Positions 46,201-55,724 of a stretch of 64,000 bases of DNA are shown one piece after another. Position numbers and translations under genes: made by a program. The notes below the pieces were generated by a model. It was given only the letters and a program-made list of their open reading frames with translations. It was not told where the DNA came from and searched no databases. This DNA comes from Sweltsa coloradensis (taxonomy: Eukaryota; Arthropoda; Insecta; Plecoptera; Chloroperlidae), in NCBI GenBank assembly GCA_024449915.1, contig JAMZAV010000359.1, positions 124,001 to 188,000 on the forward strand. Reading direction: 5' to 3'. Numbering within the stretch: the stretch's first letter is position 1; every line of letters begins with the position of its first letter.

Positions 46201-49200
46201 AATGAACTTTCTAACAAGGCCAGCAAGAGATCAAAATCACAGTTTCAAACCTACTTATTACTAATTTGTTTATAGGAATGAAAATTACATAAGAAAGATA
46301 CCAGAAATTAGAAATAATATTAAGGTATTGAGTTTTGTTTTAGTAGGTATTGTTAAAGTTGGCGTATCGTTACATGATTTACACTTCCTTTGGTATTCTA
46401 AACTGGGATTGCCTATCTAGTGAGTTGTGTTTACGTATTGATTTGTGTTTTGTAAATAAATTGTGCATAAAACTCATACTCATAAAATTGCAATATAAAT
46501 AATTAAACCCACCTTCCAAAAACTAACAAAGTACGACAATGAAGTAAGCGCAATGAAAAGGCAATACAACAGGGCATATCCCAAAAACAGAATAAAAAAC
46601 TTGTAATTGGTAAATGCTACGCAATTGTTGACCCATGGGCAATGATGGTCCATTTTGAGTACACACTCTCCACACACGCTGCAGTGGTGTGCTCTGTCTG
46701 GTTTAATGTGGTAACACTTTTCGCAGAAACGAATAGCTGGAATGAAAGAAAAGGAACACTATTAGTTAAATGTCAGAAGAGAAACACGTCTACATGGTGA
46801 GATTCAATTCAATTAGCCAATCAACTAGTTTTAGGAGACAACATGTGTCAAAATGCATAGCTTGATCACTCATTTATCAACAACATTCGGTGTTGACCTA
46901 AGTGTAGTGTTAACTGTTAACGTCATTGCGCTAAAGCTTATCGCCCGCTTACAAATCTCTCATGGTTTGTGTTCTTCTTTGGCTACAATGCTGTTGTAAG
47001 CAATCTTTCTTGAACCCTAGCAAACGTACAAAGTTTATGCACCAGCATTGTCCGATAGCTGGTGAGGTTCCTTTACTTAGCAGATAAGCCTAGCAAGCCC
47101 TCAATCTAAACTGACCAATGATGCCATAATCTTACCTCCGTTTATTGTTCGATTTGTGACTGGTAAGCTTTCTGCAAATCGTTCTAGTATTTGCTTCTGT
47201 GCTTCTTCTGTTTCCGCTTGTTCAAATTTCTCCATGTCAGCTCGAGGAATCTTGAACTATGTAAATTTAAGGATGATTTTAATAATGATATGAATGAAGG
47301 GTCTTGATTAAAGCAGATAGAATGATTAGCTAGGCTAACTTTGTTATACAATATGAAAATAACAATTTACCTGCGAGGGAACTCGGCCAATTTCCGTGAA
47401 AATTGTTTGCCAATACGCCCACATAAATATGACAAACAGAAAGTGAAATCCAAAAAGGAATAAAACTGAAACAATAACAGCATCAATTAAAACTTGTTTT
47501 AATAGGTAGAGCCTAGGTCAAAACATTGGACTTAAAAACTAGTGGTCCTAAGCTCTGCAATCCTAACTCATTCTCTGTAGGCCAATGGCCTGAGTTAACC
47601 ATTGTTTTGAGACGTTTAAGAGATGCTCTACAACATTAGGCCCATATTAACAAAATATAAGACTATGACAAATTCATAGTCATATTTATTAGGAATATAT
47701 TGAGTATTGTAAACATAATTGAAATTCTCTATTGTGTGTCTTGATATCTTTAATGCAGCATGTAGGCCTATGATAGGTACTTAGATTGATCGCTCATCCA
47801 CTCTTATCAACAACACTTGGTGTTTTTCTAGAAAATATGAAAATCATACACTAGGCCTAATCGACGTAATTGTACCTATACTATACAAGCTCAGGAGCCT
47901 TATTAAAGGCTGATTTAAACAAACTCACCTCTTTCTATTACGGATGTCACGGTTACTGAAATCAAAGATGGAAAACACTTTTAAATTTAATAAACTAGGT
48001 AGCTACTAGATAGCCTTGGTAGCCCATAGACCCTATCGGTATGGGACCACGTGGGAAAAGATCAGCTACCGGTACCATACATAAAATAGCATTATATTTT
48101 GAATATATTTGGCATTTGCCATTTATGTTTAGGCCTACCTACTTACAAATTTTGCATTTTGTTGCATATATTTTTATTTCCACCAAAATCCAAAATGTGA
48201 GGGGGGGGGGAATTATAGAATCATTGTTTGTTTGTTTATTTATTTATTTGGATTAAAGGCGCGTCTACTGTTAGGTCATGACTCATGATACAATCAATAA
48301 TAGGCCCTACAGGACACCACATTAATTTTACTATACCCTACGTTACGTTATGTTTTTAACGTGTTGTTAAGTGATTGCAAACGAGCCATTAAATTGAACC
48401 AGTGGACAAAAAAATAGTAGGCCTACCTACCATCAAACGTTATTCAGAAAATAATTTTCCTGTACCTACCTATAGCCTAGCTAGGAGGCATAGGCCTACT
48501 TGTACTTAGATATAGGTAGGCTATAGGCCTAGGCCTATATCATATAATGTCAAGTCAAGGTGAACAAGGTATTTTGAAACATTGTTCAGTGTTGCAGGGT
48601 AGGTAGGCCTATATTTGCAGCCGCAAAAAGACCAGCATGAGTGCGTGACTGATTGTAATTTAGTTTGGTAATTATGAACAATTCCGTATTATTGTCCAAT
48701 TTGAAAAGTATCTTTCAAAAAGACTTAACTAAGCACCACTAGTCGACATATTAATTAATATTTCACAATAGCGCTTACCTTGGAAATGTGTAAAAAGTTG
48801 AAAAACATGAACTATAAGTGGCGAGGAGTGACCCAGCCTAGGCCTACCGTGCTGAGATGTTGTTCTCACTGCAAGTACTACCTTACAATAACATAATTTA
48901 AAAATCCAAAATAGAATCATCACGTTTTTGGTGTTACCTATAGTAACAAAAAACCTTCAAACCCGCCTTTAACGTCACTATTTTAAACGAAAGTCATTTT
49001 GTGTTGAAAGTCCTTTATATTTAAAATAGCGACGTTTAAGGTTTTGTAGGTTGAGAATTTTAGTGCAAAAGGTTGGTACTACCGACTACGTAAAAGTAAG
49101 ATGTTAATGTCCATAATGGCGACCAACAACAGTGAAATGTCCTGAGTGTTTACGTGTTCAATCTGTGTTCATTTTTCCATATTCCCGCCTACGCGGGTTG

Positions 49201-52200
49201 GCATTGTAAAGTTTCAACTATAATTGAGACTGTAATTTGTTTAATTACCAGTGGATTTTTGCTGGGAAAAGTAGGTTAGGGGGTTTGGGGGGGGGGGGGT
49301 TGCGCGAAGCGCCGTGGCGAGGTTAGTAGCCTACACCACTTGGGCATACAGCCTTGCAGGTGACACTAATGTTTTTCTTACTTTTACACATTTCTATAAG
49401 GTAAGCGCCGTTTTGAAACGTTAATATGTCGACTGGTGATGCTGAGTTATTAGTTAAGCCTTTTTGAAAGTTATTTTTCAAATTTGACAGTAATACGGAA
49501 TTGTTCATAATTACCACAAGTTTTTATAACAGTACACAGTAGCCTACTAGATTAGTAAACCAGGCCCCTTGGCTCCGACAGTGAATGTCAGTTTGTCACA
49601 ATGCAGAAACTGTCGCAAACTACTCATACAGCAAAGTTGCAAAACAAACATAGGTAGGCTTAGGCCTACCTACTAGGCCTAGGCCATTTCTATAAAATAG
49701 AAGAGTTTCTAATATAAGAAACAGACTGTTTAAATTGTAGGCCTACACTCCAAATTTTGTACCTGTTTCCTTTTAAATTTTAATTTAAATTTAAATTTTA
49801 ATTTTAATTTTCTAAATGAGACCTTCTAATGTGAACTAATTACAGTACAAGATTGTGATGTGAAGCGAGTGTGAAAAGGCTGTTCCATATCTGACACTGT
49901 CGCCTCTGTTTTTTTGTTATTTTGAAGACAACCAACATGTGACACTTTGAAAATCATTTTTAACCTAAGACAGGATCAAAGAAAAATGTGATATTACTGG
50001 TCCATAACCAATGTGATTTCTGTCTTGTTTTTAATTATTGTTTTTAACTGTTCGTTCTAAATATTACACCTACTTCCTTCTGTAAATAAGATCTGCAAAT
50101 GTGAATTATCCATTACAGCAAATGGAATATGTACTTTTTTTTCATATTTATTTATTTATTTATTTATTATTTATTATTTGTCTCTGTAATTTGTACACAT
50201 TATACAAAAATTACAGAATGAAACAGGAAAGCAGGCCTATTGTGGCCCATTCACCGCAGTGATCCTGTTCCATTCTACACATTAATAAAATAATAAAATA
50301 ACATAAATTCTCTTATAAAAGGACGATAATGATAATGGTGAAATGGATGATACAGTTTATTAATATGATAGTTAAAAATGAAATGAACTAATGTTTAATG
50401 CCGGTATCAAAGATCCATTTGTCTTAGCGGTGGTCGTCAACTATAGGTCAATCAGGCAACCATTTGTCATCTTAAGTGATTAAGTGATGATGTTTCTGCT
50501 TGTGAAAATACTTGACAAAAATAACTATATACTGACAAGCCAATGAGGCACTTCATTATAATATTCTATTTTAATCTAACTTGGGCCTAGAATAGAAAAT
50601 ATATTACCAAATGGTGTATACTGTGACATATGTATGAATTTATTCTCCAGGAAGTGGAAGGGTGGAGGGCTCATAACAGGAATGAGGGGCACTCATGAGG
50701 AAAAGAATGGGAAGACAGTGAGAACGAGGACAAAGGGAACAAGGGGAGCGTAGAGATAAGGGAAGTAGATAAGGGAGGGAAAAAATGGGAAGAAAGTGAA
50801 AATGAGGGCATAGGGAACAAGGGAGCATTGAGATAAGGGAAGAATGGGGAGAGGGAAACAGACAAAGGGGAAATAGGAACTATGGGCATGGGGAAGCGGG
50901 ACATGACAGTAGGGAAGATAGGGGGGTAGCAGTGCAAAATGGGGCATACCACAAAAATATGAATAATGAAGATGCAGGTGATAATGGAATGAAGAGAGAT
51001 AAGAATCTTGAGAGAAATAAGGTTCTTGAAGTAGTTAGTAATAATGACAAGGAAATCCATGGACTGGATAGCGGAAACAAGTACAACCTAGATTGCTTAG
51101 GGCAGGTTAAGGAAGGAACGATCAGGGTCTTACTCATGAATGCAAGGAGTATTAAGGGGAAGCAGATCGAATTCTGGACATTGGTTGAACTTTATGATGC
51201 GGATGTGGTGGTTGCCGTTGAAACTTGGTTGGACGACAGTATACTAGATGGGGAAATTGGACATACTGGTTACAATGTATTCAGAAGGGATAGGGATAGC
51301 CATGGGGGAGGCTTACTGGTGGGATGCAAAATTGAGCTTAAGGGTAGAGTAGCATGGAAGGAGAGTTTAAATGAGCTAATGGGAATTAAAATAATGGAAG
51401 GGAATAAGGAAATTGAGGTAATGGCAGCCTACAGGCCACCAGGGAATAATGATTACTCGATTCTAACAGCAATTGGAGATAGGATCAGAGGGGATAATAA
51501 AATCATCATAGCAGGGGATTTAAATATGCCCAATGTAAAGTGGGAAGGGGGAGTGGTTAACACTGGAAGTAAGGCCCAGAAGATGGCAAATTTAATAATA
51601 AATGAAGGATTTGAGCAGATTGTAGAAGGAATCACAAGAGAAAATAAGAGTGGAGGGAATCTTCTGGATGTGATTATGGTAAGACCTACAGATTGCTGGC
51701 TTGAATGTGCAGTTATTAACGGTATAAGTGATCATAAGGCAGTTTTAGCAGTGATTGAAGGGGGCGCAGTAACCAGGAATGACGAGGAGAAAAAGACTTC
51801 GTGGATGTACAAAAAGGCGGATAAAGAAAGCATTAGGGAATTCCTAAGGGAGAAATATCAAGGGTGGAGAGAAGCGAGAGGGAGTGTAGAGGAAATGTGG
51901 GGTGGTTTTGTAGAACTATGCAAGGAGGCCAGGGAAAACTGGGTACCAAACAGGGAATATAAACCTAATGATGATCCTCCTTACTACAATACTCATATAA
52001 GGGCACTAAAGAAGAAGGGAAGGAAGCTATTCAATAAGTATAGAAGAACAAGGGATGAGAAAGACAGAGAAAATTTTAAAGAGGTCGAGAGGAAACTAGT
52101 TAGAACTAAAAGGGAGAGATGGGAGAAGCATTTGACTAACATGATGGATGAGGAGGATAAACAGGGAAGCTGGAATAGGATGTATAACTACGTAAGGGGA

Positions 52201-55200
52201 AAGAGAGGAAAAAGAGGGGGCTTACCAGTTCTAAAAGGGGATAATGGCACTCTACTTGTGGATAATAAGGATAAAGCGGAGGCTCTTAATAAATACTATG
52301 CTGAGGTCTTCCAAGATAGAGATAAAAATAACAACAAGGGACTGAGGGAAGGAAGGGGAGGTGAAGAAATCTCGGTGAACGTTGATAAGGTGACTAAGGT
52401 GATAGCCCACTAAAGAGAGGGAAGGCCCCGGGTAATGATGGCCTCACGGGAGACTTTCTCCAACTGGCAATGGGGGAGACGGCACTGTACATGTGTAATA
52501 TAATAGAGGCTTCACTTGAGAAAGGGGAGGTGCCTGACAGCTGGAGAGAGGCTATTGTGATACCTGTCCACAAAGGGGGGGAGAAGGGGAAACTAGGAAA
52601 CTATAGACCAATATCTTTGACATCAGTGGGGTCGAAAATCATGGAAAGGGTAGTTGGGGATTATTAAGGGGATTATAAGGGATAAAAAATGGCTGAATGA
52701 AAGCCAACAGGATTTAGGAAGGGATACTCATGCGAGACGCAGCTCATGGGATTGGTTAATGACATTGGTAGCTCACTTGATAAAGGGGAAATAGTGGACG
52801 CAGTGTTCATTGACTTCGAAAAAGCTTTCGACAAGGTTCCACATGATAAACTAATAGGGAAGCTGGAGGGGGTCATAGATGACCTATGGGTAAACAGATG
52901 GGTCAAGGAATTTCTTAATGACAGAAGACAGAGGGTGAAGGTGGGGGTGGACCTATCAGACGAGGTGGAAGTGACATCAGGGGTGCCCAGGGGAGTGGGC
53001 GGGGGCCTCTTCTGTTCGCAATATACATTAATGACATAGCAGACAGAATGGGAGCGAAGGTAAGGCTTTTTGCAGATGACTGCGTTATCTACAGAATAAT
53101 CAAGGTAGTAGGGGACGTAGATGACCTGAAACAGGACTTGGATAGGCTTGGTGAATGGGTAGTGGGGAATAAGATGAGCCTAAACGTAAACAAATGCAAA
53201 TGGATAAGATTTACAAGGAAGAGGAAGGTACAAGGGTTAGGGGATGGATACTCATTAATGGGGAATGATCTTGAGAAGGTGGAAAAATTTAAATACCTAG
53301 GAGTATGGCTACAGAGTAAGCTAAGCTGGGAGGTCCATGTGAATGCTACCACAAAAAAGGGTTTTAGATGTCTGAACTTTGTAATGCGAACATTGAAAGG
53401 AGCCAGTAGTGAGTTAAAGGGGCACGCTTATAAAACGTTGGTAAGACCTGTTGTAGAGTACGCTGGGTCTGTATGGGATCCATATAGGAAAGGGGAAATA
53501 GAGGAAATTGAGGCAGTGCAGAAAAGAGCGGCAAGAAGGGTCCTAAGGGAAAGGGTAACAGGTGGAAGGAGGAGGTGATAAATGGGCAGCTTGTAAGGAC
53601 ATATGATAGTGTTACAACCATGTACAGGATCTAGGATGGGAAAAGCTGGAGGAAAGGAGAAGGATCGATAGATTAGGGAAAATGTATAGGGTGACCAGGG
53701 CTCATGAAGGTTGGGGGGAAATAAATAGCCAACTAAGGAGGGCAAACTATGTTGCCAGAGGGGATCACAAGTGGAAGTATGAGAGGGGAGCATGGGCAAC
53801 AGACATAGGCAGATACTCCTTCCTGGCTAGAACGGTGGTCGAATGGAATGGCTTACCAGAGGGAGGTGTGGAGGAGAAAACCCGGAAAGGCTCTAAGAAA
53901 CAAATGAAGCTGCTGCCGAAGGTAAATCCTGAACAGGGTCTAGGGAACAGGCAAGACTAGATCATGCCCAAGATGGGATATGAAGAGAGAGAGAAAGGGA
54001 AGCTAAGGGCAAGATGAAAGAAACTGGGCATGTAAAGTGCATAAGTGCAAAGGAGTAGAGAAGAGTGAATAAGGCAAGCCTAGAAGAAGGGATAGGCCTA
54101 CCCTATGTAGAAGGGGAATGACTAAGTATGAAGGAACAAGGAAATGGAATTACAATAAGAAGGAAGTAAGGAAGGAAGAAAGGAAGGAGATAACAAACCT
54201 ACCACCGACTTTAGTCATTTGTAGGGGAAGAAACCAAAATACCAAAATACCAAAATATCATCTAGCATGATTCAATTGTACGTAATAAAGAAATGAAATG
54301 AAATGAAATGTCCTATCTCAATCTGCGCTTTAAGCAAACCCTTACCTGGACTGCGATTCTATAGGCTAACTCTGACAGAGTTGGACCCAGGCGTTTTCTA
54401 CCGTAATCGACTCGGTTGTAACTTGTAAGTGATCAACCCAGTTGAGGTCGATATCGTTGCGATATAATCCGTGACAACCGAGTCCGACTCGGCATATTTG
54501 TATAAAATGGTGGATGATAAGGCTTGGCCTACACGTAAACACAACCAGATTTTTAACTTTCTCAAACGAATAATAATAGTATGCTCAAAGAAAACCTACC
54601 TTTAGTAAGGGCCCCTACCCCTAAAAGTCCCGTGCGTTCCCTTTTTTCATGAAATTATACAATTTAAATCCAATTTCTCCCCGATTGGAAATAATAGGCC
54701 TACACACATCTATGTCATTTCGAATATTTGACAACTGACTGCGAATCATTTGTTCACATTTGGCCGTCCACGGCCATGTAAATCATACCTTTCGACCTCG
54801 ACCAACAACAACCGGAACGATTACTGTTACTACCGAGTCGGTCCCGTGACAGAGTTGAACCCGTGAAGTTACTGAATAGGGGCCCTGGCTCGGTAGGAAT
54901 GTGGAATTGTTGTTGTTGTTGTTGTAGGGTCCAGTCCTGCTGCTGATCTCTGATTGGCCTAGGCCTAGAGTGCCGCTCTAGCTCTACGACCGTAAAATGT
55001 CTTGAAACCCATTCCCTAAACAGTTAGGCCTAGGTCCCTAGCCCTAGAGAATTCAGTGTTGACATGCAGGGGGAGTGGCAGTAGCCTACGCTAGGGCTAG
55101 GGCTAGGCCTAGGCCTAGGATCAGAAAGTAGGCTTAAGTCACGGGCCTAGGCCTAGGCTGGCCTTGGGCATCGAGCATTAATTAATAACGCTCTAGGCCC

Positions 55201-55369
55201 TATACAAAACCAAAATGAACTTACGCATGCATAGCTGTATAACGTATGCATAGTACGACCAACATACGATTGTTACTATGAACAAAACGGGAACCCATTT
55301 CATAGCATTGACACACCAAATGCATGGTCCTCGCGACCTTCTATATCCTTCGGTTCCTGAAGCCATCAT
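37071..55369 (-). CDS. ZDHHC15: DHHC palmitoyltransferase, ZDHHC2/15/20 type
   Basis: Integral-membrane S-acyltransferase of Golgi/plasma membrane type that transfers palmitate to protein cysteines. Shared exons 1-7 (55225-55369, 47929-47955, 47371-47465, 47136-47256, 46513-46736, 45055-45184, 44093-44219) join in frame, then either exon 8b (37071-37215; 337 aa total) or 8a (41293-41422; 332 aa). Human ZDHHC15 is 337 aa. Four hydrophobic spans lie near residues 24-44, 60-80, 174-192 and 212-235. The cysteine-rich domain [18 protein letters not shown] leads to DHHC at 159-162 with catalytic Cys162 and PWVNNC. A TTxE-like STLE and the NFQEVFG PaCCT-type motif follow. The subtype choice (2, 15 or 20) is uncertain; the symbol is the closest by length. 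Intron 1 (7.3 kb) holds an antisense LINE. The start is the first in-frame ATG after a stop; a second ATG follows at once. Confidence 0.92.
37467..37748. mobile_element. hAT-like MITE with 8-bp duplication
   Basis: The ends TAGAGGTGCGTG and, inverted, TAGAGGTACGTG lie between perfect 8-bp repeats ACGATCAT (37459-37466 and 37749-37756). Both halves contain TATAGCGTTTTGTAGCATCT. It lies between exons 8b and 8a. Confidence 0.85.
37985..38250. repeat. GCGAGCGAAGCGAGCG repeat with poly-T tract
   Basis: A palindrome-like GCGAGCGAAGCGAGCG start is followed by about 60 nt of T and TTTG runs (38049-38111), then TCTCGCCATAACGTTCGAAC. Similar in style to the pieces at 6240-6290 and 20713-20875. Family not recognised. 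Confidence 0.5.
38250..41290. other. ZDHHC intron between exons 8b and 8a
   Basis: AT-rich with no recognised exon or bounded element. A (TG)n run of about 9 units at 41152-41172 lies just downstream of exon 8a. Confidence 0.45.
41293..41422 (-). CDS. ZDHHC15: ZDHHC exon 8a (alternative C-terminus)
   Basis: After CTAG it reads (S)[19 protein letters not shown], then [20 protein letters not shown] and HVV with TGA (42 codons). It shares the GDGVxFPxRS signature with 8b but has a different, Ser/Thr-rich tail. A weak internal donor CAG|GTCAGA in phase 2 could make it an internal exon instead. Confidence 0.7.
42337..42759. mobile_element. hAT-like MITE (imperfect)
   Basis: The left end CAGGGTGTGCAAATATT and, inverted, right end TTAGGGGTGTGCAAATAGT resemble hAT termini. 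The flanking 8 bases do not match exactly, so the boundary is approximate. In the intron before exon 8a. Confidence 0.5.
44093..44219 (-). CDS. ZDHHC15: ZDHHC exon 7
   Basis: [17 protein letters not shown], then [20 protein letters not shown], the PaCCT-type conserved tail. Ends two bases into a codon before GTGAGT, which fits exons 8a and 8b alike. Confidence 0.9.
44755..44905 (+). repeat. Dispersed repeat G fragment
   Basis: ATCACGAAGGTCCTCAGATA, CATTTGCCTGGTATAGAGC and the end TTTGCTATGCTCATCC match the 31.4 kb copy. Confidence 0.5.
45055..45184 (-). CDS. ZDHHC15: ZDHHC exon 6
   Basis: [20 protein letters not shown] and the fourth span, then [16 protein letters not shown]: the start of the TTxE-type motif. 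Ends one base into Glu at GTACGT. Confidence 0.9.
45870..46150 (+). mobile_element. SINE family 1, 5'-truncated diverged copy
   Basis: GACGGCCTAGCAACAAAGAA, TGTTGATTCTGGTGTTGCC, then CTGAAAATCAGTTCTGTGA, ACTCTAAATACAAATTTA and an ATTTATTTT tail follow the SINE 1 order; the tRNA head is missing. Confidence 0.7.
46513..46736 (-). CDS. ZDHHC15: ZDHHC exon 5 (DHHC domain)
   Basis: Carries the CRD with paired Cys/His zinc ligands, [12 protein letters not shown], and the third membrane span [18 protein letters not shown]. Ends FWK|GTGGGT, phase 0. Confidence 0.96.
47136..47256 (-). CDS. ZDHHC15: ZDHHC exon 4
   Basis: [20 protein letters not shown] and then [11 protein letters not shown]: the cytosolic linker before the cysteine-rich domain. 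GTAAGA donor, phase 1. Confidence 0.88.
47371..47465 (-). CDS. ZDHHC15: ZDHHC exon 3
   Basis: Second membrane span, [20 protein letters not shown], then [18 protein letters not shown] in phase 0. Confidence 0.9.
47929..47955 (-). CDS. ZDHHC15: ZDHHC exon 2 (27-bp microexon)
   Basis: After TTTCAG it encodes (L)TVTSVIER and one further base before GTGAGT. Its length and phase are needed to join exons 1 and 3 in frame, and the residues match the LxTV...xEK loop of the family. Confidence 0.82.
48955..49075. repeat. Family D hairpin
   Basis: CTTTAACGTCACTATTTTAA and its inverted partner around TTTAAAATAGCGACG enclose AAAGTCCTTTATA, as in CDC37 intron 1. ZDHHC intron 1. Confidence 0.55.
49255..49335. 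repeat. G-tract element related to 10.34 kb
   Basis: GGAAAAGTAGGTTAGGGGG with a G13 run and GCGCGAAGCGCC; matches the layout at 10345-10420. Confidence 0.4.
50139..50285 (-). mobile_element. Probable LINE 3' end, minus strand
   Basis: Read on the minus strand it gives GGCCTGCTTTCCTGTTTCAT, TGTACAAATTACAGAGACA and an AAATAAATAAATAAATA tail, the arrangement of a LINE 3' UTR. No coding part is attached. Confidence 0.4.
50932..52413 (+). pseudogene. LINE ORF2 endonuclease half
   Basis: About 490 codons. [19 protein letters not shown] opens the endonuclease/exonuclease/phosphatase fold. Then come [35 protein letters not shown] (catalytic GDLN) and GISDHKAV (catalytic SDH). A basic linker with W and Y repeats precedes the RT. 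The frame ends prematurely just before the RT; the coding sense continues in another frame from about 52400. Confidence 0.85.
52400..53957 (+). pseudogene. LINE ORF2 reverse transcriptase half
   Basis: Split over several frames: [28 protein letters not shown] (RT1-2), [16 protein letters not shown] (palm motif A), VTSGVPRG (motif B) and [10 protein letters not shown] (motif C with catalytic DD, 53063-53092). These are followed by [40 protein letters not shown] and [12 protein letters not shown]. The order is that of CR1/Jockey LINEs. At least four frame breaks or stops. Confidence 0.88.
54348..54886 (+). mobile_element. MITE family A, copy 3
   Basis: Near-identical to 21261-21778 apart from short indels (extra GGCCTA pieces). 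Ends GGACTGCGATTCTATA and ACTGAATAGGGGCCC. It follows directly after the LINE. Confidence 0.78.
55225..55369 (-). CDS. ZDHHC15: ZDHHC exon 1
   Basis: [15 protein letters not shown], then the first membrane span ending [13 protein letters not shown]. One base into a codon at GTAAGT. An in-frame TAA lies a few codons upstream of the ATG. Confidence 0.88.
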
Positions 55370-55681
55370 GTCCACGGTAGCCCGAAGTTAATAATTTCCT
55401 TCATTTCTTGAACACGTTACATTCTGAATTTTAAAGTTCTTAGGCTTTAAATTCAAATACATTAATATCAAAACGACATTATAAAAACACTGATAAGATC
55501 CAACAGTCAAGTGACATCTACAGCCTAGCCCACATCGGCCATCAAGATACTTAGACAAAAGAAGATCGCATAGCGATGTAATGATCCAGAAGGCACGGAT
55601 GGTGGAGAAGAAGGCAGTGGCTGTCAAAACGGTGCGACAAGTAACGAGAGCGGTGGCTTCATGACACTGGAAGAAATAAAC
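55370..55681. promoter_or_regulatory. Divergent ZDHHC/EMC6 promoter region
   Basis: About 312 bp separate the two outward-pointing start codons, so both transcription starts must lie within it. It is GC-richer than the flanks and lacks an evident TATA box. A YY1-like GCCATCAAGAT word lies at about 55540. Confidence 0.65.
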
Positions 55682-55724
55682 ATGGCTACAGGAAGAGTGA
55701 AAACGAAATTGGACAAGTCGGGAG
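55682..55724 (+). CDS. EMC6: EMC6 coding exon 1
   Basis: [14 protein letters not shown] plus one base, donor GTAAGT. The N-terminus is not conserved, so support is splice phase, Kozak context and position. The frame stays open upstream to about 55575. Confidence 0.75.

Larger units (their letters stand above)
50640..54310 (+). mobile_element. CR1/Jockey-type LINE, nearly full length, broken
   Basis: Non-LTR retrotransposon in ZDHHC intron 1, antisense to the host gene. In order: an A/G-rich 5' region with an imperfect repeat of about 78 bp (50706 and 50784), an APE-type endonuclease, a reverse transcriptase, the C-terminal RAARRVL region, and a 3' end of AATAAAG plus (AAATG)n. Frame breaks occur at about 52390-52415, 52664, 53000-53040, 53578 and 53620, so it is not mobile by itself. 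The 3' tail matches that of the 16.4 kb fragment. The 5' edge is approximate. Confidence 0.88.

Noticed and set aside
50671..51137. Long minus-strand open frames rich in Pro/Ser/Phe/Leu
   Set aside because: They are shadows of the purine-rich LINE 5' region read on the other strand and have no domain or splice context.
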